From positions 103,825-167,824 of the forward strand of contig NZ_NVQE01000009.1 in the NCBI RefSeq assembly GCF_002591975.1: a DNA stretch of 64,000 bases. The letters are read 5' to 3'. This DNA comes from Mycobacterium neglectum (GTDB taxonomy: Bacteria > Actinomycetota > Actinomycetes > Mycobacteriales > Mycobacteriaceae). Each line of letters opens with the position of its first letter. The stretch's first letter is position 1. This document shows, piece after piece, positions 55,913-64,000 of the stretch. The notes below the pieces were generated by a model. That model was not told the origin of the DNA. It searched no databases and worked only from the letters and a program-made list of their open reading frames with translations. The position numbers and the translations under genes were made by a program.

Positions 55913-56333
55913 ATGAGATTTGTGCTGGCATTCTATGGAACGGCGACGTTGAGCCTGTTCTCGCTGTCGGCCGCGAGGTGCAGGGCCCCTTGGGCACGAC
56001 GTGCGCATGGCCATCCCTCCGACTTGGTTACCTCGCCGAGTCGGTCGGGATCACGGCAGTGCCCTGTGGGCCGCCTCTGCGTGAGTTCTGGGACCACGCC
56101 GTCCTCGGCAAGTACTCGGATTGGTACCGGAACTTTTGGACGATCGGAGAGTCGATCAAATTGATGCGCGGAGCCTGGGCGCCCGTCAATCATTAGGGGC
56201 CAGATGAGCTCGACCGTGCCAGTGCTGGCCGACGGTGCCTGTTTGCTATTCACCGGCCAGCTCTAACAGGAGCTCATTGCCAATGTCGGTGAATATTCCG
56301 GCATTCCGCCGGCGACGCTGTGGCTCTGCCCGA
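55913..56333 (+). pseudogene. Decayed glycosyltransferase, N-terminal remnant
   Basis: Starts as MRFVLAFYGT, then continues in other frames: GDVEPVLAVGREV, AESVGITAVPCG, DWYRNFWTIGESI, then LADGACLLFTGQL-stop-QELIANVGEYSGIPPATL. Each piece aligns in order with the intact glycosyltransferase at 59078-60346 (MKFVLACYGTRGDIEPSVVV, VYRNFWTTF, AEGADLVFAGQSYQEP, NVAEFYGIPLATL). At least two frameshifts and an in-frame stop break it. Only the first about 140 residues remain before the sequence changes to the drrA fragment. Confidence 0.85.
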
Positions 56334-56509
56334 ACTCGGCCTGATCAGCGTAGATAGGATGTTGATGTTGGTCGTCTTGCTGGCGCCGTTGTGGCGAGCA
56401 GGCCGCATAATATCCCGGCCGGAACCGAAAAGCTCGCGCCGGACAGCGCGGGCGTGTTTCGCCCGAACGTCTTAGTGACGCCCACAACCTCGATCGCAAG
56501 TTGGCTCAC
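56325..56509 (-). pseudogene. Fragment of a DrrA-type ABC transporter ATPase
   Basis: From GTG 56509 the minus strand reads VSQLAIEVVGVTKTFG, ALSGASFSVPAG. After a frameshift it reads RHNGASKTTNINILSTLIRP, the Walker A region of daunorubicin-resistance-like ATPases with the usual Gly changed to Ser. The homology stops where it meets the glycosyltransferase remnant near 56330. About 60 of roughly 300 residues survive. Drr-type transporters accompany glycolipid loci in several mycobacteria. Confidence 0.75.
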
Positions 56510-56640
56510 AATGGGGGTCTTTCAGGCGGGTTCCCGCAGGCGGGAGGGCAGTAGATGACGCTGTTGAGGATGCCACGGGTCATTCTTTGCTGTGGTGAGC
56601 GACTAAGCGTTGGTTCCGGCTGTCTGTCGAGCAGTCTGTA

Positions 56641-58848
56641 CTAGCTGGCAGGCGAGCTTCGGGCCAACGCGCGGTCGGCCAGCGCACCGATTACCGGTGC
56701 CAGGAGCCGAGCGTATTGGAACGACAGATGGTTGGCGTCCTGGAACACGACCGTGTTGCCCACTATGGCTGGGCAGCGGTCGGCTGTGCAGAACAGGTCG
56801 GTGACATCGACGTACTCCCCGCCGCCTCGAGTGACGGCGGCCGCCTCAGCCGCGATGCCGGCTTCGTTGACCGCCTTTGCCCTCGTCGGCGAGCATGCCA
56901 GTGTGTCATCGAGGTGGCCGGACAGGCACACCGGCACCTCGGTGTGCGGATCAGGAACCGGCCCGAGCACGAGCACCTCTGAACCAAGACCACGCAGCTC
57001 ATGTACGAGGTCAGTCAGGCTGTCGTTCCAGGTCGGGTCGTATGACGTGACACCCGCTGGAAAGTCGTAGCGCTCGCCGTATTTTCGCCACAGGCCGAGG
57101 ACGATGAGCTGTGGGCGTTCGGCGCGCAACCGGTCGATGATCAGATCACGCCACTGCTTGCACTCGGTGTACTCCCGGCGAAGGAAGGGGTTGATGATCG
57201 CCAGGTCGAGCATCGGGCAGCCACCCTTGGTCAGCGTCTCGACCCGCCAGGGCCGATCCTCCGTCAGCTGCTGAAACGTCGGGATCCACATCGCGGCATT
57301 CGAGTCGCCGACCAAGGCGACCTCGGTCGGCGAGGCCGTGTCGCCAGTCACGCACTCGGGCTGGTCGACGTCGAAGAAGTTGCGCAGGCAGCCCTTGAAG
57401 TAAGTGAGTGGGCTTTCATTGTCCGCGTCGGTAAGGGATGGGTTGAGGTTCGACGGTACGGCCGTCCGATCGGCAGAAGCTGAAACCGCGGCCTGCACCT
57501 GCGCAAACGCTTGCTGTACCGCCGCGTCGTACGGGCCAGGGTTCGGACCCGTGGGTGGAGGCGTCGCAGCGACCGCCAGCGGTGGGGCAGCCGGGCCGCG
57601 GCCCAACGGGATGGGCACCAACAACAGGCACACCACGCTCACACAGACCGCGACAGCGGTGGCGGCGCCGCCGACCGCGAGACTGCGGGCGGGCGAGCGT
57701 CGCAGGGAATCAGCGAGCCGGATTGGGTTCTCTATCAGGCGCAGCGTGACCACGGCTAGAACGCCGGAGATGACGACTGTCACCAGCCTTTCCACCAAAC
57801 CAAGGGAGTGGCCCAGCAACGGTGCAGCGAGCACCAGCACCGGCCAGTGCCAGAGATACCACGAGTACGACGCTCGGCCGATCGCGCGCATCGGCGGCAG
57901 CGACAGAATGCGCCCGACGCCCCCCGCAGGTGCAGCACAACCCGCGCCTATCACCAGCACCGTGCCAAGCACGGGAAGCAGTGCGGCGGTACCGGGGAAG
58001 GGTGTGGTCGCGCTCAACACGGTGCAGGCCACGAGGATCAGGGCCAGACCTCCCCATGCCGCAATTGCGACAATCGGTGCCGGTAGTCGGCGCCAATGGG
58101 CGGCCGTGAGCCCCACCAGGCCCCCGACAGCCAACTCCCAGGCCCGGGTGGGCAGCGAAAAAAACGCCACCGAAGGCAACAGGGCAGTGGCCGCCAGCGA
58201 CAGCGCAAACGATACGACCCCGACCAGAACGAGGACTACGAGGTACGGGCGCACCGACGCCGTGGCGTTGGCCTCGGTGCGCTGCCGACGGACCCGCCGG
58301 ATGAGCCAAGCTGTCACGATGATCATGGCCGGCCACACCAGGTAAAACTGCTCCTCGACGCCTAGTGACCAGTAGTGCAGGAACGGCGACGGCGGCGTGT
58401 AGGCAAGGTGATAGTCCACGCCTTGTAGAGCGAAAAGGTAGTTGCCGACGTACAGCGCGTTGGCAATGCCGTCAATGAGGACGTTTTTGACTTGCAACGG
58501 GGGCAATAGCACAAATGAGGCGATCGCCGTAACCACACCTACCGCGGCCGACGCCGGCAGCAGCCGCCGGGCCCGCGCCCCGTAGAACCGGCGCAACCGA
58601 ACGGTGCCGGAAGTACTCACCTCGCGCCAGAGCAATCCGGTGATGAGGAAGCCTGAGATGACGAAGAACACGTCCACCCCGACGTACCCGCCACCAATGC
58701 CGGGCACACCAGCATGAAAGAGGACAACGGCCAACACCGCGACGGCACGCAGGCCCTCGATATCCTCACGGAATCCCGCCTTTGTCGCTGAGCGAGCCAC
58801 GCCGGAGGAGCCGCCGCTTTCCTTCGGCAATTTAGTTTGCTCAGTCAA
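56641..58848 (-). CDS. OafA-type acyltransferase with C-terminal SGNH domain
   Basis: A 735-residue protein. Residues about 25-390 form an acyltransferase-3 membrane domain (FREDIEGLRAVAVLAVVLFH, YVGVDVFFVISGFLITG, PFLHYWSLGVEEQFYLVWPA). A Pro/Ala linker leads to a periplasmic SGNH hydrolase domain with VALVGDSNAAMW (nucleophile Ser), later GLWRKYGERY and the DANHLSFQYA Asp-His pair. Such fusions O-acetylate sugars of surface glycolipids and polysaccharides. The likely start is TTG 58848 (LTEQTKLPKES); no strong ribosome site is visible, and a start 16 codons later is possible. Confidence 0.88.
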   Translation of the reverse strand: MTEQTKLPKESGGSSGVARSATKAGFREDIEGLRAVAVLAVVLFHAGVPGIGGGYVGVDVFFVISGFLITGLLWREVSTSGTVRLRRFYGARARRLLPASAAVGVVTAIASFVLLPPLQVKNVLIDGIANALYVGNYLFALQGVDYHLAYTPPSPFLHYWSLGVEEQFYLVWPAMIIVTAWLIRRVRRQRTEANATASVRPYLVVLVLVGVVSFALSLAATALLPSVAFFSLPTRAWELAVGGLVGLTAAHWRRLPAPIVAIAAWGGLALILVACTVLSATTPFPGTAALLPVLGTVLVIGAGCAAPAGGVGRILSLPPMRAIGRASYSWYLWHWPVLVLAAPLLGHSLGLVERLVTVVISGVLAVVTLRLIENPIRLADSLRRSPARSLAVGGAATAVAVCVSVVCLLLVPIPLGRGPAAPPLAVAATPPPTGPNPGPYDAAVQQAFAQVQAAVSASADRTAVPSNLNPSLTDADNESPLTYFKGCLRNFFDVDQPECVTGDTASPTEVALVGDSNAAMWIPTFQQLTEDRPWRVETLTKGGCPMLDLAIINPFLRREYTECKQWRDLIIDRLRAERPQLIVLGLWRKYGERYDFPAGVTSYDPTWNDSLTDLVHELRGLGSEVLVLGPVPDPHTEVPVCLSGHLDDTLACSPTRAKAVNEAGIAAEAAAVTRGGGEYVDVTDLFCTADRCPAIVGNTVVFQDANHLSFQYARLLAPVIGALADRALARSSPAS

Positions 58849-59077
58849 TTCCGGTTCGTCTCTTTCGTGATCCCGCAGCCTGGTCGTCTTCGCGAGGCCG
58901 TCGATTGGGGGCGACGTCGCATGCCGCGGCGTTCGGAGAATACCGTCTGGTCGGCGAACAAGACATCGTTCGGCGGCTCGACAGCGACGCGGTTCGCTTC
59001 GTCAGCTGAATCAACACACGCCGAGGCAAATGTGCCAAGCCGATCGAGCCGGGCTTGCCGCCGGCCGCCCCGGTAGA

Positions 59078-60346
59078 TCAGGCAACACGCCTCGAGCTGA
59101 CAAATTGCTCTGCGAGATCTGCGGCTTTGCCGGCGCTTTCAGCGGGCGTGGTCATCTGAGTGGCGATCTGGCGGGCGCGGCATGCGTAGTCCGGGGTGAG
59201 GATCCGGCGCAGGTCTGCGACCAGCGATTTCTGCGTGGTGGACGAAAAGCGCCGGGCAGTGCCGACCTTCAGACGTTTGATTTGAGCTCCCCACATCGTC
59301 TGATTGACGTCCATCGAGAGAATCAGTGTCGGAACTCCGGCACGCAGGCTTGCCGCCGTTGTGCCCGATCCGCCGTGGTGGACCACCGCGCGGCAAGCCG
59401 AAAAGACCGATGCGTAGTTCACTGCGCCAACCACCTTGATGTGGTCGGGACATGGCACGTCGCTGAAGTCGCTCCAACCGGCGCACACTAATCCGCGTTC
59501 GCCTAGTTCGGTGCAGGCCGTGCTGATCATTTCGACGGTGTCGACCGGTGATTCCACCGGCATGCTGCCAAAGCCGAAGCAAATCGGCGATGAGCCCGAG
59601 GCAGCCCAGGACATGACGTCGTCATCGGCATCCGTCGTCAACTCCATTGTGAGCGCGCCGACAAAAGGCCGCTCACCGTTCCATTTCGCCCATTCGGCCG
59701 CCAAGCCGGGGAAGGCGGCCTCGTCATACGCCTGGATCTCCAGAGATCCACGGTCGGCGATCCGGCGTGGCGATGGAACAGTTGCCTTCGGTAGTCCTAG
59801 TTCGCGGCGCTGAACGTCCTCTGCCTTCTTGTTTAGACGCCAGGACAGCCAGTCGAAGGCGGTCATGGCGGAGCGGGCCAACCGCGGCGGGAGGATCGGC
59901 ACGAGTTGGCCGTTGGGCCGCATCGGGACGTGATGCAGCGTGGCCAACGGAATGCCGTAGAACTCCGCGACGTTTGCAGCAGGCTCTTGATAACTCTGTC
60001 CGGCGAACACCAAGTCGGCGCCTTCCGCCAACGATGTCAGCGTCGTGTTCATCTGCACCCAGCACTCATCACTGCTCGCCCACATCTCACGCCACAAACG
60101 GCGCAGATGCTGAACCCTCCAGAAAGAGCTGAAGAAAGTCGTCCAGAAATTGCGGTACACGTCGAGCCACGCCTGCGTATCCAGCCCGTAAGGGACCGCC
60201 GCCAGGCCGGCCTCCTCGGCGAAGCCAACCAGGTCGGGTGGAACCGCCATCCGCACCTCGTGCCCCCTGCGAAGCAATTCGCGCCCGACAACGACGGAAG
60301 GCTCTATGTCGCCGCGCGTTCCGTAGCAGGCCAGCACGAATTTCAT
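59078..60346 (-). CDS. GT1-family glycosyltransferase (mycobacterial glycolipid type)
   Basis: A 422-residue GT-B glycosyltransferase from ATG 60346 (MKFVLACYGTRGD). The N-terminal acceptor domain begins with the typical GTRGDIEPSVVVGREL. The C-terminal donor domain has CFGFGSMPV and the sugar-nucleotide signature AVVHHGGSGTTAASLRAGVP. This subgroup includes the Gtf enzymes that add deoxyhexoses to glycopeptidolipids and phenolic glycolipids. The related remnant at 55913-56333 shows that a second copy once existed. The sugar cannot be predicted. Divergence from neighbours leaves about 210 bases on each side with no gene. Confidence 0.92.
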   Translation of the reverse strand: MKFVLACYGTRGDIEPSVVVGRELLRRGHEVRMAVPPDLVGFAEEAGLAAVPYGLDTQAWLDVYRNFWTTFFSSFWRVQHLRRLWREMWASSDECWVQMNTTLTSLAEGADLVFAGQSYQEPAANVAEFYGIPLATLHHVPMRPNGQLVPILPPRLARSAMTAFDWLSWRLNKKAEDVQRRELGLPKATVPSPRRIADRGSLEIQAYDEAAFPGLAAEWAKWNGERPFVGALTMELTTDADDDVMSWAASGSSPICFGFGSMPVESPVDTVEMISTACTELGERGLVCAGWSDFSDVPCPDHIKVVGAVNYASVFSACRAVVHHGGSGTTAASLRAGVPTLILSMDVNQTMWGAQIKRLKVGTARRFSSTTQKSLVADLRRILTPDYACRARQIATQMTTPAESAGKAADLAEQFVSSRRVA

Positions 60347-60560
60347 CTCGAAGATCAGCCTCTCACGATGTCGTGGCGCATAAGGGGCCTGGGTGGCACC
60401 CGTCACCCAGTTCGGGACGGCAATGCGAGGGAGGATGGTGAGCGATCGTCATTCTTTGGCCCCAGCGCACCGATGTATCTTAACTTCAGCGATCTCTGCG
60501 GCCGCCGCGATGTCGTGTGCTCGCCTCGCCCAGCATGCTCTGCTGCGTGGCCGAGCACGT

Positions 60561-61649
60561 TTATTGGGCTTGCGGCGAAGGCAACGCGGGCTGCTGCTCG
60601 CCAATCCATTCAAGAAGTGCAAGCAGACCCTCATCGAGCGCATGTCTCGGCCGCCAGCCAAGCTCGTCCTCGGCCGGCTCGATGAGGCAACTCGCGGCGC
60701 GGACGTCACCGTCGCGGAATTTCGGCACGACGACCGGTTCGGGGGCGTCACAGATCGTGGCGATCCTCGTAGCCAGCTCATGAATCGTCGTGGCGCTCCC
60801 TGACCCGACGTCGAGACAGCGCAGCCCAGTCGCGGGCTGCTGTACTGTCGCGAACAGGGCGCCGACGACATCATTGATGTAGACGAAATCGCGGACGATT
60901 CGACCGTCTTCATAGACTTGTAACGGCTGTCGTTCGCGCGCTAAGCGGGCGAAGAGAGCGACTATTCCTGTGTACGAATTTGTCAGCGACTGGCCCGGAC
61001 CGTAGACATTCTGGAGACGCAGCACACTGAGATTGGTGTCATGCGCGGTCGTCCAAGCGGCCAGAATGTGCTCCTGGGCCAGCTTGGTCGCGGCGTAGAC
61101 GTTTGTCGGCCGGGGTTCCGTCCGGCTTGCGCAGCTTGGGAGCGGCACCGCTTCCTTATCGGTGGGCCCCTGGGGATCCCAGATGCCAGCCGCGAGTTGC
61201 GCATGGCTGCGGGGCCGCGGATAAAAGATGTCGGTGCCGCATTGCCACGCGCCCTCGCCGTAGACCGCCCTCGACGACGCCACGACAAGCTGGTCGGGCA
61301 CGATCTCTGAGCGACCCAGGGCGTCAAGAAGCTGAGTGGTGCCCACCACGTTGACCGAGCCATGGCGAGTCGCCTGCGAAAGCGACTGTGCCGTACCCGT
61401 TTCGGCCGCCAAGTGAACGATCTGGGAAGGTTGGACCAACCGAAGCACCGCATCGCAGTCGGGCGCATGAGTGACGTCTCCGGTGAACAAGCGAACGGAT
61501 GGCGGCAACTCGACCGCCCGGCCCGGTGCGTGCACCTGCGGGTGCAGGACGTCCATTACGGCGACGTCATAGCCTGCCTCTACGAGACGGCGGGAGAGCG
61601 CAGATCCGATAAATCCTGCCCCACCAGTGATGAGCACGGATGTTGACAA
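60561..61649 (-). CDS. NAD-dependent nucleotide-sugar epimerase/dehydratase
   Basis: A 362-residue extended short-chain dehydrogenase. The Rossmann loop is ITGGAGFIGSAL, the catalytic Ser/Tyr/Lys are in VVASSRAVYGEG and NVYAATKLAQEH, and RDFVYINDVVGAL is the typical NDP-sugar epimerase segment. An insertion of about 35 residues between the Ser and Tyr motifs (CGTDIFYPRPRSH region) is characteristic of a subgroup near GDP/dTDP-sugar epimerases. It probably supplies an activated deoxysugar for the neighbouring glycosyltransferase. GTG/ATG start at 61649; upstream 115 bases to the sulfotransferase. Confidence 0.9.
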   Translation of the reverse strand: MSTSVLITGGAGFIGSALSRRLVEAGYDVAVMDVLHPQVHAPGRAVELPPSVRLFTGDVTHAPDCDAVLRLVQPSQIVHLAAETGTAQSLSQATRHGSVNVVGTTQLLDALGRSEIVPDQLVVASSRAVYGEGAWQCGTDIFYPRPRSHAQLAAGIWDPQGPTDKEAVPLPSCASRTEPRPTNVYAATKLAQEHILAAWTTAHDTNLSVLRLQNVYGPGQSLTNSYTGIVALFARLARERQPLQVYEDGRIVRDFVYINDVVGALFATVQQPATGLRCLDVGSGSATTIHELATRIATICDAPEPVVVPKFRDGDVRAASCLIEPAEDELGWRPRHALDEGLLALLEWIGEQQPALPSPQAQ

Positions 61650-61764
61650 GAGCCAATGCCTCCGGTTCGTCTACAGCGAATGCTGAAGGGTGGCACATCT
61701 CGCCGCGAATGGGATCCACATCGAGGATATAGGCGGACCCAAGGGCGTCCGAATTCCATATACT

Positions 61765-62742
61765 TTAGGCCCACGGCCCCTTGCGCCGATGAGCCAACGC
61801 GACGACAGCATGTATCGGCTTGCTGATAGAAGGCCTCAACACCCACCGCGCCAGGCTGTTGGTTATGGTGCGGAACTCTTCCTGAGCTGTTCGGAAGTCA
61901 TGCTCCATCGCTCGGTAGGCTTCGAGAACGGCGTCCAACTCAGCGGCGTCCCACGGCTCGTCCCGCGCGGCCGCGTGCAACTCGTCGTAGACTGCAGACA
62001 TCCACTTTGTGCCGAACCGTTCCCTTATGGGGCCGCAGTCTCTGTTGTTCTGAAGGTCTGGCGTTAGGAACTCATCGATAGCGCTGACATCCTGGTTGCT
62101 GAGGTCGATGTTGAGGGCTTTAGAAACTCGGTTTACCTCTTGACGCCAGTCCTTGAGGAGGTTGCTGTACTCGACGAACACGCGTGGCACACGGCGTGTA
62201 TGCTTCTCCGCTAGCAAATTATATTTGAGCCACAGGGCGCTTGACAGCTCCGGCGAGATTCGAACGTACTTCGCGCACGAGGGGATAACCTCCTGCGGGT
62301 TGCGCACCGCAATCAGTGTCCCAACGTCAAATCCGGCCAACCGTGCCGCCTCGAACCACACGTCGGTCATGACTGTCATCCTCATGTCCTTGACCAACAG
62401 AATCGGCGCGGGCGGCAGCTTTTCTAGATAGGCTCTGACGTCAGCGATGCAAGCGGCCTTCTCGGCGGCGTCCCACGCACCTTCCTCCTCCAAGCGGAGC
62501 GTCGGGTCGAACCAGTTGCTGCGATGGCGCCGCAAAATTGTTTCGTTGAGCAAGACAGCTGTGCGCGGCTCCCAATAGCCGCGCGGATTGTGCCCGTCGG
62601 CGCCCATCATCCCTGTCGGAAGGGTGACGCCGCAAAGGGACAGGACCCGGGTTAGCGCCGATGTGCCGGACCGACCCATCCCAAGCACGAAAAGAATCAC
62701 CGGCCGCGACGCGGCGTACGACTGCCCGCCCTCGCCGGTCAT
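61765..62742 (-). CDS. PAPS-dependent sulfotransferase family protein
   Basis: A 325-residue P-loop sulfotransferase. The 5'-phosphosulfate loop is VLGMGRSGTSALTRVLSL (about residues 19-36), followed by NPRGYWEPR. The 3'-phosphate-binding region is likely AVRNPQEVIPS with Arg and Ser. Related mycobacterial proteins sulfate trehalose lipids or glycopeptidolipid sugars. Placement with a glycosyltransferase, epimerase and MmpL exporters suggests a sulfated glycolipid, which is inference. ATG 62742 (MTGEGGQSYAAS). No membrane segment. Confidence 0.85.
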   Translation of the reverse strand: MTGEGGQSYAASRPVILFVLGMGRSGTSALTRVLSLCGVTLPTGMMGADGHNPRGYWEPRTAVLLNETILRRHRSNWFDPTLRLEEEGAWDAAEKAACIADVRAYLEKLPPAPILLVKDMRMTVMTDVWFEAARLAGFDVGTLIAVRNPQEVIPSCAKYVRISPELSSALWLKYNLLAEKHTRRVPRVFVEYSNLLKDWRQEVNRVSKALNIDLSNQDVSAIDEFLTPDLQNNRDCGPIRERFGTKWMSAVYDELHAAARDEPWDAAELDAVLEAYRAMEHDFRTAQEEFRTITNSLARWVLRPSISKPIHAVVALAHRRKGPWA

Positions 62743-63340
62743 GCGCGCAACTCGGCGGTAGGCTCAGCGTACTTACTGCGCACGAGCGCAATAGTCTGGC
62801 GACGCGTCGACCGCAGGATGCGCCCTCCGTCCAGTAGTTCTTGATGTACCTCAAGGGGTCGAGGGGCCGCATTTAACCCTTTCATGTTCATAATCGAATA
62901 CTAGATTGCGGCCCCTGAGACTGTCAGTCCGAATGGCCTGAGCTTTGGGCGCTACTTTCACCGGCGCTCGCTGCACCCTCAGATCCCCGCGTCAACGCTC
63001 AGTCCGCGGGTTCACGTTGTCGCATGTGTCTGCCACCGAAAGCCGGCCTTGGCTCACCCATCGGCTCCGGCATATACGGTGAACGGATTCCCGTTTTCCC
63101 TGCTGGCGAGTTACTGGTGCTGCATGTGAATTCACCAAAGGCCCATGACCTTTTGGGGCGCCGCTCAACCAACGTCGCCGGCGACGCCAGAAGATGTATA
63201 CGGGGTCGGCGATCGCGTCTGGTGTAGCCGAGAACGCGGGGAATGTAAGCGTAGGCGTCGCGCGGCGGATGTAGAGCGGACGAACTTCCATCGTCTGTGG
63301 AAAGCATTTCTCATGGGCATAGCGCTGGCCTTGGCTGCGG
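62743..63340. other. Intergenic stretch with no recognisable gene
   Basis: About 600 bases between the sulfotransferase start and the methyltransferase remnant. Open frames on both strands are short and have no recognisable motifs. It is probably decayed coding sequence, given the pseudogenes nearby, but nothing specific can be identified. Confidence 0.5.
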
Positions 63341-63524
63341 CATGTTACCCTGTTCCAGGCGTTTGTCGCGGTCGTTCTACTTATGCTTTTCCTCCTTTAC
63401 GGCCGCTTTGCTTATCGGGATCGGGACTGCCTCATTCCGCACTCATATGTATGTCCAGAGATATCAGAAATTATGACGACCAGTATCGAGCATTCATTGG
63501 CCGTACGCTTTCGGATCTCCGGCG

Positions 63525-63890
63525 GTGCAAAATTCCAGGCCACACACCTTGTGTGTAGCATCGCGCATGCCTCGGCAGCGCGACGAGAAGCCAGGCGAGC
63601 TCGTCCTAGGCCGGGGTGTCTGGAACGGATGGTCGACCAGGTTTGGTTCTGAAGCCTGCGAACGCAAGGTATATGGCTTCGATACTTTCGAAGGCCTCGT
63701 TGATGACTGGCAAATCGAGGACGCGGTTTTCAAACAAGGAAAATCTTCATTGTCAGAATCCCTTTGCACAACTTCTCATTCGTTTCCCATTCGTGACACC
63801 GCCGTTCCGATCCACGACGCTGTACCAGCGGCCTAACCGCGACGTGCAATTCATCAAGGGCGCCACCTATGACGGCTCTTCGATTTTAAT
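63525..63890 (+). pseudogene. Remnant of a class I methyltransferase (TylF/sugar O-methyltransferase type)
   Basis: The frame contains GRGVWNGWSTRF and KVYGFDTFEGLVDDW, the motif I and acidic-loop region of TylF-like sugar O-methyltransferases (EFGVxxGxS, YGFDSFEGLP). The following residues drift out of frame; RDVQFIKGATYDGS may be the next motif in another frame. Upstream at about 63360-63430 a hydrophobic stretch (AFVAVVLLMLFLLYGRFAYR) could be its displaced N-terminus. No intact start or full domain survives. Rhamnose O-methyltransferases are normal parts of glycopeptidolipid loci. Confidence 0.6.
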
Positions 63891-64000
63891 GGGGCAGTTG
63901 TGATTTCGCTCTCGTAGGGCGTGTCGCTGCATGGGGAGGCCCTTGGTCTTCCGAAGTCTGAAAGTTGCGAAGCATTCAGGCTGACGAAGGGAACCAAGGG

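Noticed and set aside
56263..56499. A 78-codon minus-strand frame taken as a real small protein
   Set aside because: It is the wrong frame of the drrA fragment and the antisense of the glycosyltransferase remnant.

Overview
This is a high-GC actinobacterial window. Its left half keeps the gene order of the mycobacterial chromosome around Rv3211 to Rv3193c of M. tuberculosis: rhlE, TB9.4, moeZ, lipV, adnAB, nudC, mrx1, uvrD2, whiB7, an ABC1 kinase, a PDZ-Lon protease and a UPF0182 protein. The orientation is reversed relative to H37Rv. Accessory genes, two MmpL transporters and glycolipid-type sugar and acyl transferases suggest an environmental, probably rapidly growing, Mycobacterium (Mycolicibacterium). 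The species call is inference.

Layout. 1-14441: core genes for RNA helicase, envelope and regulatory proteins, MoeZ sulfur carrier activation, an alkyltransferase-like protein, a lipase-like hydrolase and the AdnAB double-strand-break resection motor. 14442-17408: nested mobile DNA. A stand-alone tnpB gene (RNA-guided nuclease family) is split by an IS110-family element. The 5' non-coding end of that element carries what reads as a complete bridge RNA: two stem-loops whose four guide segments match, in the expected order, the left and right target flanks and the left and right donor ends. 17409-33280: return to core (K+ channel, NudC, Mrx1, UvrD2, WhiB7 with an upstream ORF and an attenuator, ABC1 kinase, an E1/cyclodehydratase-like protein, zincin-like protein, PDZ-Lon protease, UPF0182), interrupted by one accessory endonuclease/phosphatase-fold protein. 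33343-33475: initiator tRNA-Met and terminator, where the recognisable core order ends.

33579-44473: a compact minus-strand biosynthetic operon. It encodes a DUF6197-like small protein, an unknown small protein, a NodU/CmcH carbamoyltransferase and a 2598-residue polyketide synthase (KS-AT-DH-ER-KR-ACP-thioester reductase). The genes are almost end to end with overlapping starts and stops. The predicted product is a reduced chain released as an aldehyde or alcohol and possibly carbamoylated. 44492-46422: NarL-type response regulator and sensor kinase on the same strand.

46486-64000: envelope-lipid accessory region. It holds two acyltransferase-3 proteins, a hydrolase, a hemophore-like secreted protein, an mmpS-mmpL-mmpL operon of lower GC, a glycosyltransferase, an NDP-sugar epimerase and a sulfotransferase, together with decayed remnants of a second glycosyltransferase, a DrrA-type ABC ATPase and a methyltransferase. 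The set resembles glycopeptidolipid-type loci, but no peptide synthetase is inside the window.

The most notable observations are the bridge RNA whose guides can be read against its own insertion site, and the PKS-carbamoyltransferase operon.
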